A DNA stretch of 18,304 nucleotides from Nitrosopumilales archaeon (GTDB lineage Archaea; Thermoproteota; Nitrososphaeria; Nitrososphaerales; Nitrosopumilaceae). The stretch covers positions 1-18,304 of the forward strand of contig JANXYF010000170.1 in NCBI GenBank assembly GCA_025350175.1, in the 5' to 3' direction. The notes below the pieces were generated by a model. The model was given only the letters and a program-made list of their open reading frames with translations. It was not told the origin of the DNA and made no database searches. Of the stretch, positions 1-5,098 are shown in pieces (position 1 is the first letter of the stretch; each line of letters opens with the position of its first letter). The translations under genes were made by a program, and so were the position numbers.

Positions 1-36
1 ATACTAATTATACTAGTGAGCCAAGTGGTTAACTAG

Positions 37-324
37 TTGGATAAAATCGAGTATGAAGGTACAGTCTGGGCAATAAATCACGGTTTACCTCAGCCTTTGC
101 TTGATCATTGTATCAAAAAACTAGTCGACTATGGAGTAAAAAAAGAAGACATTGTAATTACAGATGCTCCATCTGATGTCAAAGTTGGAACGGTTGTAGT
201 TGACGTATATCCATATCACATCGAAGTGGGACGTGTAAGAACTACAAGAAATGATTCCTATATCAGTGGCAGTATAATCATAATAGAACTAAAGGCAGAC
301 TCGGAAGGAAAATACATCGATTAA
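37..324 (+). CDS. Conserved-looking hypothetical protein, 95 aa
   Basis: I do not recognise this protein. It is small, acidic and soluble, with no signal peptide or membrane segment. The first 40 residues look helical (LLDHCIKKLVDYGVKKEDI) and the rest reads as alternating beta strands (VGTVVVDVYPYHIEVGRV, then SGSIIIIELKAD), so a compact alpha/beta fold is likely. The TTG start is chosen because a TATA-like element (taattata, around positions 6-12) sits about 27 nt upstream, the spacing seen at many genes in this window. The gene is followed by a short inverted repeat at 328-351 with no T run. Existence of the gene is fairly secure from its clean frame; function is unknown. Confidence 0.7.
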   Translation: MDKIEYEGTVWAINHGLPQPLLDHCIKKLVDYGVKKEDIVITDAPSDVKVGTVVVDVYPYHIEVGRVRTTRNDSYISGSIIIIELKADSEGKYID

Positions 325-327
325 AAT

Positions 328-351
328 CAACTCAGATTATTCTCGGAGTTG
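328..351 (+). other. Stem-loop after the first gene, possible weak terminator
   Basis: CAACTC at 328-333 pairs with GAGTTG at 346-351, leaving a 12-nt loop in which GA/TC can add two pairs. It begins 3 nt after the stop codon of the 95-aa gene. There is no T tract behind it, so it may be an RNA-processing or stability element, or chance. Confidence 0.3.
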
Positions 352-358
352 TAAGTCA

Positions 359-390
359 CAATTACATACTGATCTCTAAAGATTGCCAAT
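359..390 (+). repeat. Duplicated promoter segment, copy 1
   Basis: This 32-nt segment recurs at 621-652 with two mismatches. It contains the TATA-like core TCTAAAGA (about 375-382), which lies about 30 nt before the ATG of the mini zinc-ribbon gene at 409. Similarity to the second locus resumes at the start of the coding region, so promoter and gene start appear to have been duplicated together. Confidence 0.75.
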
Positions 391-408
391 ATTACAGTAC
401 AGTACAAA

Positions 409-576
409 ATGAATACATGTACGATTTGTGGTAAAGAAATGAAGTTTGTTGAAGGCGATATAATCCATGACGAAAATTGGTATCATGGAACTTGTGTGAA
501 GATAAAAAATCGAAGCATTGTAGATGTTTGCGTTCAAAGAAATACTTTGGAACGAAATTACTCAATATCAGACTAG
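409..576 (+). CDS. Mini zinc-binding protein, 55 aa, CxxC...HxxC type
   Basis: This 55-residue protein opens with MNTCTICGKE. C4 and C7 form a CxxC knuckle, and residues WYHGTC supply a His and a Cys about 20 residues later, giving a LIM- or treble-clef-like CxxC/HxxC set that probably binds one zinc ion. The rest is basic and polar. There is no signal peptide, so it is cytosolic and could bind nucleic acid or a partner protein; the role is unknown. It stands alone on the plus strand with its own promoter in the repeated segment at 359-390. Its first nine residues resemble those of the 27-aa protein at 667, which has the same upstream segment, so the two are probably related by duplication. 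Confidence 0.6.
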   Translation: MNTCTICGKEMKFVEGDIIHDENWYHGTCVKIKNRSIVDVCVQRNTLERNYSISD

Positions 577-620
577 CTAGACAGGATACAGTAATACACC
601 TACAAGACTTGTGTAATACC

Positions 621-652
621 CAATCACATACTGATCCCTAAAGATTGCCAAT
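621..652 (+). repeat. Duplicated promoter segment, copy 2
   Basis: Second copy of the 32-nt segment at 359-390 (30 of 32 identical). Its TATA-like core CCTAAAGA at 637-644 is centred about 27 nt before the ATG at 667, ideal for a leaderless transcript. Confidence 0.75.
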
Positions 653-666
653 GGCATTACAATATC

Positions 667-750
667 ATGATTACATGTACAACCTGTGAAACTGTCCACA
701 TATCAGAAGCTGTACTTGCATGTGCAGATTGTGGAACTTTAATTGAATAG
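667..750 (+). CDS. Micro zinc-ribbon protein, 27 aa
   Basis: A 27-residue protein with two CxxC knuckles: C4/C7 near the start (MITCTTCE) and C19/C22 near the end (CADCG). That is the minimal four-Cys pattern of a zinc ribbon with almost nothing else. It is far below usual gene-calling limits, but three things support it: the zinc pattern itself, the duplicated promoter segment at 621-652 placed at the right distance, and an intrinsic-looking terminator whose stem starts at the stop codon. Its N-terminus resembles that of the 55-aa protein at 409. It may be a shortened relative of that gene rather than an independent functional unit. Function unknown. Confidence 0.5.
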   Translation: MITCTTCETVHISEAVLACADCGTLIE

Positions 751-772
751 GCACTTTTCTGCCTATTTTTTT
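746..772 (+). terminator. Hairpin plus T-run terminator overlapping the stop codon
   Basis: AATAGGCA at 746-753 pairs perfectly with TGCCTATT at 760-767 around a 6-nt loop (cttttc), and the right arm runs into a stretch of seven T. The UAG stop codon of the micro zinc-ribbon gene (748-750) lies inside the stem. The form is that of a bacterial intrinsic terminator; in archaea the T run alone can terminate. Confidence 0.65.
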
Positions 773-833
773 GATTTTTATTAGATTACTAAGAATTTAG
801 GAAATACAATTTCAAATTAGCCAAGCATGGTAT

Positions 834-840
834 CTTATAC
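834..840 (+). promoter_or_regulatory. TATA-like box for the gene at 862
   Basis: CTTATAC is centred about 25 nt before the ATG at 862, which would give a nearly leaderless transcript. This favours ATG 862 over the in-frame TTG at 853. Confidence 0.5.
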
Positions 841-861
841 TATGAAAATTACTTGTTTTTG

Positions 862-1275
862 ATGAAAAGATCATCTAACATTATTCTTTCAATAATATGC
901 ATTGTCACTACAGCCATAATTGGTCCATACATTTCACACATAATTTCCAATCAGAAAGAGCCTGATCTAGTTATCACAAGTTTTGGACAGTCAGATAATG
1001 GATATGTTGGAAGAGACGTCGTATTTGAAATGGATTTGTCTAATCAAGGAGCAGTAACTGCAAAAAACTGCATGGTGACTATATTTGATGGTAGACAAGG
1101 GTCTCAACCAATGCCATCTCAGTTTTTCGATGTAACCCCAACTTCCAACAACATTCCAGTAAAAATCAAAAGTGGAATCTATAATAACACAGGAATTTAT
1201 CAGGTAAAAGCTGAACTTGGTTGTTCTAACACGGTATCACAGTCTACATCATTTACTTTGCAGGTAGCTCAGTAG
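862..1275 (+). CDS. Membrane-anchored or secreted beta-sandwich protein, 137 aa
   Basis: The protein starts MKRSSNIILS and has one hydrophobic stretch (about residues 6-24) that acts as signal peptide or N-terminal anchor. The remaining 110 residues read as a beta-rich domain: PDLVITSFGQSDNGYVGRD, then strands containing VFEMDLSNQGAVTAKNC, and a final SFTLQV. This layout (P-x-L-x-I, then NQG-x-x-x-A, then a terminal T-x-x-L-x-V) is typical of CARDB-like immunoglobulin folds found in archaeal surface proteins. Two cysteines (in KNCMV and LGCSN) could form a disulfide, consistent with an outside location. ATG 862 is preferred to TTG 853 on promoter spacing. The partner or ligand is unknown. Confidence 0.7.
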   Translation: MKRSSNIILSIICIVTTAIIGPYISHIISNQKEPDLVITSFGQSDNGYVGRDVVFEMDLSNQGAVTAKNCMVTIFDGRQGSQPMPSQFFDVTPTSNNIPVKIKSGIYNNTGIYQVKAELGCSNTVSQSTSFTLQVAQ

Positions 1276-1329
1276 ATTTCAAAAATTCAAACGCATAATT
1301 ATCTAATACATTACAATATCAAATAAGAA

Positions 1330-1914
1330 TTGAAGGTACAAAAACAGGATATAATATTTGTAGTGGGTGTATCGTTAGTTTATTGTTCTTTATCGGCAGG
1401 GTTTTCTCTAATCAGTACAATCCTTCCAGATAAAATGGTTTTACCAAATCCCATAGAAAATGGAAGTTTGAGTCTAAAAGAAATTGTTGGACATTTTGTC
1501 TGGGGAGCAGTTGCAGGAATTGTCACACTAAAATTACGATACATACTGCTTGGTGGACTATTAGCAGCCCTAATAGACTCTGATCATCTGGTAGGACTAT
1601 TACATGTAGAAGGAATACCAAGAATGAGCCACTCCGTTACATTTGCAATACTTGCCACAGTTGTCTCGCTATTGGTCTTTTCAAGAAAAGATTATCGTTT
1701 GGCTGCAATCGTGGCAACTAGTGTTCTTACTCACATCTCATATGATATGTTTGCAGGAGGATTTGGGTTTCCAGTCTTTACCCCCTTTGTAAACAAGATA
1801 ATTAATTTGCCAAGAACTGATTGGCTAATACTTGAGACTTCAGCAATTCTCATAGTTGGAATTGTAAGCTTTATTGTCACAAGAAAAGAATCTGAAAAGA
1901 TAATTAAAAAATGA
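1330..1914 (+). CDS. YdjM/DUF457-like membrane protein, putative metal-dependent hydrolase
   Basis: A 194-residue polytopic membrane protein with hydrophobic segments at about 8-30, 52-68, 71-84, 103-118, 124-140 and 165-184. Between them lie the landmarks of the YdjM/DUF457 (membrane-bound metal-dependent hydrolase) family: DSDH at 83-86, SHS at 100-102 and H135 with D139 in THISYDM. In that family these His and Asp residues are thought to bind metal at the membrane face. The usual HRGxTHS motif is here reduced to RMSHS, so assignment is tentative and activity uncertain. The TTG start has a TATA-like ttatctaata about 27 nt upstream. Substrate unknown; the gene seems to have its own promoter. 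Confidence 0.65.
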   Translation: MKVQKQDIIFVVGVSLVYCSLSAGFSLISTILPDKMVLPNPIENGSLSLKEIVGHFVWGAVAGIVTLKLRYILLGGLLAALIDSDHLVGLLHVEGIPRMSHSVTFAILATVVSLLVFSRKDYRLAAIVATSVLTHISYDMFAGGFGFPVFTPFVNKIINLPRTDWLILETSAILIVGIVSFIVTRKESEKIIKK

Positions 1915-1929
1915 TTTAGGTAGACACGA

Positions 1930-2046
1930 TTGAAAGAAATTTGCAAATGCTGCAAGAAACATAAAGAATTGGCAAGCATAAAACCAAGATTATGCCATGA
2001 TTGTCTAGCTGCTGAAGGTAAATCCAAAGATTCAGGCAATAAGTAA
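1930..2046 (+). CDS. Small Cys-rich protein, 38 aa, putative zinc knuckle
   Basis: Starting at TTG 1930, the 38-residue product begins MKEICKCCKK and carries C5, C7 and C8, then C22-H23-D24-C25 in LCHDC. The two groups are spaced as in a small zinc ribbon, and the protein is strongly basic and cytosolic. An in-frame TAG lies just upstream (1921-1923), so TTG 1930 is the only possible start. A TATA-like run (gataattaaaa) at about 1900-1910, in the tail of the preceding gene, is at leaderless distance. The reading is supported mainly by the Cys pattern; no homologue is recognised. Confidence 0.45.
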   Translation: MKEICKCCKKHKELASIKPRLCHDCLAAEGKSKDSGNK

Positions 2047-2110
2047 AAAACAGCATATACAGAGGAGAGTATCTTAGTTGTTGTGTACCCCCGAACACTA
2101 GGAAAACTTT

Positions 2111-2428
2111 CTAGTTTGATATGGAACTACATTCCAAGCTGCATTTCTTACATGCTTTTGCACACTTTATGCATTCTTCATCTTCGTATTTGTTACATTC
2201 TTTTGCACAAATGTCAGAAATCATTGCACAAAGTGCAGCTAGTCTGTCAACATGTTTGCTATTTCTTGACATTAATCTAACTGTCATGCTGCAAATATCA
2301 GAGCAGTCCCTACATGCTTGAATGCACCCAAACATCTTTGATGCATTACCGACAAGACAAGATGTAATACATGCCTCACAAGATTCTATGCAAGTATTAC
2401 AAATTTTAATTTGTTTGCTAAAACTCAT
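2111..2428 (-). CDS. Cytosolic Cys-rich four-helix copper-storage-type protein (Csp3/DUF326-like)
   Basis: This 105-residue protein has 17 cysteines, mostly in CxxxC or CxxC pairs one helical turn apart: 10, 13, 17, 20, 24 on helix 1; 35, 39, 42, 46 on helix 2; 67, 74, 78 on helix 3; and 86, 89, 93, 96, 100 on helix 4. That is the pattern of DUF326 four-helix bundles, whose members Csp1 and Csp3 store many Cu(I) ions along the inside of the bundle. No signal peptide is present, so it should act in the cytoplasm like Csp3. In a copper-dependent ammonia oxidiser a copper reserve or buffer makes sense, but metal identity is inferred. The gene is read divergently from the membrane gene at 2611, with a candidate operator dyad at 2504-2532 between them. 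Confidence 0.85.
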   Translation of the reverse strand: MSFSKQIKICNTCIESCEACITSCLVGNASKMFGCIQACRDCSDICSMTVRLMSRNSKHVDRLAALCAMISDICAKECNKYEDEECIKCAKACKKCSLECSSISN

Positions 2429-2503
2429 CTAAATTCCAATTTTTATTATGATAATTAAGTCATTGCAAATAAAATCCAACATTAGGAAGATTGGTAGAGT
2501 GTT

Positions 2504-2532
2504 TGTAAATTATATGATGTATAATCATTACA
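2504..2532. promoter_or_regulatory. Candidate operator dyad in the divergent region by the copper-storage gene
   Basis: TGTAA (2504-2508) and ATTATA (2509-2514) are mirrored by TATAAT (2520-2525) and TTACA (2528-2532): eleven paired positions with a 5-nt centre and a 2-nt offset. It lies in the 182-nt region between the two divergent genes, upstream of both predicted promoters. Confidence 0.4.
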
Positions 2533-2610
2533 CAATTCTACCTCCACCTCATAAAAAGTCGTATTGTATCCATCAAATAGATTTATTTCAGATTAAACTC
2601 TAGATTGAAC

Positions 2611-3120
2611 GTGAGAAAGAAAAAAGAGCCAAATCCCAAACTAAGAATGCGGATAGCTATTGGACTAGGAGTTGTTATCATAGTAAGTGTTATTTTGGTA
2701 GACTATTATCTTCAACAAACACAAAACGCTGGCCAGAGATTTGGAGACCAGCTATCTCAGATTCAATTAGACCTCAAAAACGAGACTCAGAATTTAGATA
2801 CACATCTTACACAGTATAAAGCTGGACAAATCTCAAAAGACCAGATGCTTAGCATTACAGATAGTCACCTAGTAGCAATGCAAAATATTCTTCCACGATA
2901 TGATCAATTAAAAGCACCAGAACTTTTTGCACCATCGTTACAATTATTCAGACTATCCACCGAAACCCAGATTGAAAGTGACAAGGCATTAAGAGAGTGG
3001 GTTGCTACGGGGGATAATGCCACATATGCCAAGTCAGACCAATTGTTACAACAGTCATACCAGTATGAGATGAACGCACTCCATTCTTATGAAACCGCAA
3101 AGTCTACTGGCTCACAGTAA
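2611..3120 (+). CDS. Membrane-anchored helical protein, 169 aa
   Basis: I do not recognise a named family. A basic N-terminus (RKKKEPNPKLRMR) is followed by one strongly hydrophobic helix (about residues 15-35, IAIGLGVVIIVSVILVDYYL), so the protein is a type II membrane protein with its body outside. The rest is almost all helix with heptad-like hydrophobic spacing (DQLSQIQLDLKNETQNLDTHL onward), suggesting a coiled coil or helical bundle like sensor or adhesin stalks, without any catalytic motif. GTG 2611 is preferred over TTG 2605 because the TATA-like atttatt is centred near 2584, 27 nt upstream. The 3' end overlaps the convergent gene's stop by 9 nt. Confidence 0.7.
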   Translation: MRKKKEPNPKLRMRIAIGLGVVIIVSVILVDYYLQQTQNAGQRFGDQLSQIQLDLKNETQNLDTHLTQYKAGQISKDQMLSITDSHLVAMQNILPRYDQLKAPELFAPSLQLFRLSTETQIESDKALREWVATGDNATYAKSDQLLQQSYQYEMNALHSYETAKSTGSQ

Positions 3121-3567
3121 GCCTTTATGATGTGCAAAATCTAAAATGCCAGCAAGATTTCCTAAAAGCTCTTTTTTCTCCAAAGGAACGGGAGAGTCAA
3201 ATATCATTCCAAGCGTTATGCTTAGCATGTCATGGTCTGTATGAGAGACCAATATTTTATGATGCTCAATCTGTTTTTCTACAGTCAGATTCTTCCAAGC
3301 CAAGATTCGAGTATAGACATCTTGTAGTTGTTGTGCAACATAGTCAAGATGCATTTCTTTTCCTCCTTCAAATAATCCAAACTTGACAAGCGGCAACATC
3401 ATGTACCCCCCTTTAACAGGGTCATGATTTTTTATCATCTCTGCAATAACCTGGTCTGCCTTGTCTTCTGGTTGAATATCTCCATACTCTGGCGCAAAAT
3501 ATCCTACCAGTGTCTTACGGTCATCGTAGATCTTAAAATAAGTCTCTTCTTGCTCTATGTTCCACAT
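3112..3567 (-). CDS. Hypothetical soluble protein, 151 aa
   Basis: The protein is not recognised. It is soluble and mixed alpha/beta. The first 30 residues look like strands (ETYFKIYDDRKTLVGYF), followed by helices with a His-rich stretch (KQIEHHKILVSHTDHDML) and a final helix ending FAHHKGLL. The repeated His and Asp residues could bind metal, but no known metalloenzyme motif is seen. It begins 4 nt after the stop of the zinc-ribbon gene upstream (3572-3715), so the two are almost certainly co-transcribed and may work together. Its stop overlaps the end of the convergent membrane-protein gene. Confidence 0.7.
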   Translation of the reverse strand: MWNIEQEETYFKIYDDRKTLVGYFAPEYGDIQPEDKADQVIAEMIKNHDPVKGGYMMLPLVKFGLFEGGKEMHLDYVAQQLQDVYTRILAWKNLTVEKQIEHHKILVSHTDHDMLSITLGMIFDSPVPLEKKELLGNLAGILDFAHHKGLL

Positions 3568-3571
3568 TATG

Positions 3572-3715
3572 TTACGCCGCGACTTTTTCTGCTACTTGGT
3601 TTATTTTTAGTTCACTGAGACACTTGCCGCAGAAATACTCTTTTCCAGTATTGAATATTGTAGGATTTTTGCACTTGGGGCATTCCCTGTTTACTCGATT
3701 AACTTCAATGGGCAT
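3572..3715 (-). CDS. Small zinc-ribbon protein, 47 aa
   Basis: The 47-residue product MPIEVNRVNRECPKCKN... has two CxxC knuckles, C12/C15 (CPKC) and C29/C32 (CGKC), separated by a strand-turn-strand (TIFNTGKEYF). This is a classic zinc ribbon, like those in archaeal transcription and ribosomal proteins, followed by a short helix. It probably contacts nucleic acid or protein; a specific role cannot be read from sequence. Only 4 nt separate its stop from the ATG of the next minus-strand gene, which indicates an operon and supports it being a real gene despite its size. Confidence 0.65.
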   Translation of the reverse strand: MPIEVNRVNRECPKCKNPTIFNTGKEYFCGKCLSELKINQVAEKVAA

Positions 3716-3888
3716 AAAGAACACTGCCAATCAATTCCTCAAAAGAGATGAGGTCAAATTTAGTTTGTAATAGAATTGATTTTACACAAGTCATATGGCC
3801 TGAACATGCTTATGATATGTCAATAGCGGTATTTTTTCTAATAAAGACTGTTGAGGACTTCCACTAGTGCCAAGAGAAAATGTATAAA
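3716..3888. other. 173-nt intergenic region with no convincing gene
   Basis: The stretch separates the CBS gene's stop from the zinc-ribbon gene's start. It holds a 5-bp inverted repeat (CCTCA at 3737-3741, TGAGG at 3749-3753) and a 39-codon plus-strand frame (3748-3867) without recognisable content. The promoter of the downstream minus-strand unit should lie here, but no clear TATA box was found. Confidence 0.4.
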
Positions 3889-4344
3889 CTACTGGTATGG
3901 TATGCACTGCTGTACATTATGCAATCTCGCAATTGCATTTAGCGCGTTATTTTTGTAATCTTCATTTCTTGCAAGCCATGAAGCAATATCTGTTGCAGTC
4001 ACTATCCCTGCAAGCTTGCCATCTTTTCCCACAACTACAAGACGCCTAATGTTGTATGCGGACATTAGGGTTGCAGCTTCGACAATTACCATCTCAGGCT
4101 CGACGGATATGATAGGATTTGACATTATCTTCTCGACAAGTAGAGACGAATTCAAATCCTGAGATACAAACTTTGCCACAATATCTCTTTCCGTAATAAT
4201 CCCTACTGGCAATTCTCCCCGTGTCACTACAAGAGACCCAATCCCAAATTTTGTCATCATCTGCGAGGCCTCTAAAACACTTGAGTTAGCAGGTATTGTC
4301 TGAACAAATGCAGTCATTATTTCTTTGACAGTTGATTCACTCAT
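3889..4344 (-). CDS. Tandem CBS-domain protein
   Basis: The 151-residue protein consists of two CBS domains. CBS1 runs about residues 8-62 (VKEIMTAFVQTIPANSSVLEA to the GIITERDIV signature) and CBS2 about 72-127 (VEKIMSNPIISVEPEM to LAGIVTATDIASWL). A CBS pair forms a Bateman module that binds adenine nucleotides or S-adenosyl compounds and passes the energy state on to a partner. Here it is free-standing, with only about 24 residues after CBS2 ending in a tail with a Cys (VQQCIPYQ). The partner cannot be told from the neighbours. Archaea encode many such stand-alone modules. The ATG start is at the natural beginning of CBS1. Confidence 0.92.
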   Translation of the reverse strand: MSESTVKEIMTAFVQTIPANSSVLEASQMMTKFGIGSLVVTRGELPVGIITERDIVAKFVSQDLNSSLLVEKIMSNPIISVEPEMVIVEAATLMSAYNIRRLVVVGKDGKLAGIVTATDIASWLARNEDYKNNALNAIARLHNVQQCIPYQ

Positions 4345-4475
4345 AGGAGCAAACTATTGAATTCAGGATATCAATTCAGATACCTAAACAATTCAAGTCT
4401 TGGTAAAATTAATTTTAGTGAGCGGAAAAATAGCTAGTGAAAAGTCAACAAACCAAATAATAAAAGAAAATGAAA

Positions 4476-4676
4476 TTAACGAATGTTTTTGGGTTTAGTT
4501 ACTTTTACTCGGTCTTCGTCCACGCTTATGTATTTACACCGTGCATGGTGTTTTAATTGCTCTCTTACCTGTATTCTGGTCTCACCTGATGACCAATGCC
4601 AGCAGATAGAACAGACTGCAGTCCACTTGTTTCCCGATTGAATGTCTCCAAGTCGTGGAGGACTGGTTATTTGCAT
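4476..4676 (-). CDS. Small zinc-finger protein, 66 aa
   Basis: Starting at ATG 4676, C22 and C25 (VCSICWHW) form a CxxC knuckle and H43, H44 and C47 (LKHHARC) complete a CxxC-x17-HHxxC set, so the protein probably folds as one zinc finger with a helix carrying the HH. The C-terminal part is basic (DRVKVTKPKNIR), which fits nucleic-acid binding. An in-frame TTG at 4685 adds three residues, but the TATA-like GAATAAG (minus strand, 4700-4706) is 27 nt from ATG 4676 and favours the shorter form. No family name is recognised; DNA or RNA binding is an inference. Confidence 0.7.
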   Translation of the reverse strand: MQITSPPRLGDIQSGNKWTAVCSICWHWSSGETRIQVREQLKHHARCKYISVDEDRVKVTKPKNIR

Positions 4677-4699
4677 GATGGACAAATATTTCCACTGCT

Positions 4700-4706
4700 C
4701 TTATTC
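4700..4706 (-). promoter_or_regulatory. TATA-like box for the small zinc-finger gene
   Basis: On the minus strand the sequence reads GAATAAG, centred 27 nt before ATG 4676. Confidence 0.35.
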
Positions 4707-4779
4707 TAGTTGTGCGATCGATGTTGACCTGTGTGAAAAAAAATATTTCCCAATCCTCAACGTTACTAAAAATCAAACA

Positions 4780-4787
4780 TTATAAAC
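4780..4787 (+). promoter_or_regulatory. TATA box for the gene pair starting at 4809
   Basis: TTATAAAC is centred about 25 nt before the GTG at 4809, which implies a leaderless mRNA covering this gene and the metalloprotease behind it. Confidence 0.55.
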
Positions 4788-4808
4788 AATGTAAATGAAA
4801 TCTAATTC

Positions 4809-5090
4809 GTGATTCCAGATACTACACGAAAATTCATCGGCAGTCTAATTGACTATTATATTAGTGAGGCGGCTTCATACAAACAGATAGCAAAGACATA
4901 CTACGAGGAAGTCGAGGATGTAAATGCAAATACTTTTGGGATTATAGTAGGATGTGTCTATTCTGGCTTTTTGCAGGCATATCAGAACCAAAAACAAAAA
5001 CCATCACTTGAGGATACACAAGAATTCACTCACATGATAAAACTCAGAGCCGCTCAGATAAAACGTAATATACTTGATGCCAAGGCCTAA
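4809..5090 (+). CDS. Small helical protein upstream of the metalloprotease, 93 aa
   Basis: The protein is not recognised. It is soluble and almost entirely helical (KFIGSLIDYYISEAASYKQIA, then TFGIIVGCVYSGFLQAYQNQ, then FTHMIKLRAAQIKRNILDAKA), and resembles a small three-helix bundle. A mildly hydrophobic middle helix could pack against a partner or a membrane. The GTG start is supported by the TATA box at 4780-4787. Its stop lies only 8 nt before the ATG of the secreted metalloprotease, so the two genes probably form an operon. It lacks a signal peptide, so a direct role with the exported protease is unlikely unless it acts before export. Confidence 0.7.
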   Translation: MIPDTTRKFIGSLIDYYISEAASYKQIAKTYYEEVEDVNANTFGIIVGCVYSGFLQAYQNQKQKPSLEDTQEFTHMIKLRAAQIKRNILDAKA

Positions 5091-5098
5091 CATTTCCA

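Noticed and set aside
1731..2039. Minus-strand frame of 102 codons across the YdjM-like gene
   Set aside because: It mirrors the coding frame of a gene with clear motifs and has no motif of its own.
2514..2603. 29-codon plus-strand frame before the membrane protein gene
   Set aside because: It starts within the candidate operator dyad, has no recognisable content and ends inside the next gene's promoter region.
3748..3867. 39-codon plus-strand frame between the zinc-ribbon and CBS genes
   Set aside because: No domain, no clear promoter at the right distance, and composition does not differ from intergenic DNA.
4418..4498. 26-residue plus-strand frame from a GTG
   Set aside because: Low-complexity Lys/Asn/Glu content and overlap with the end of the small zinc-finger gene.
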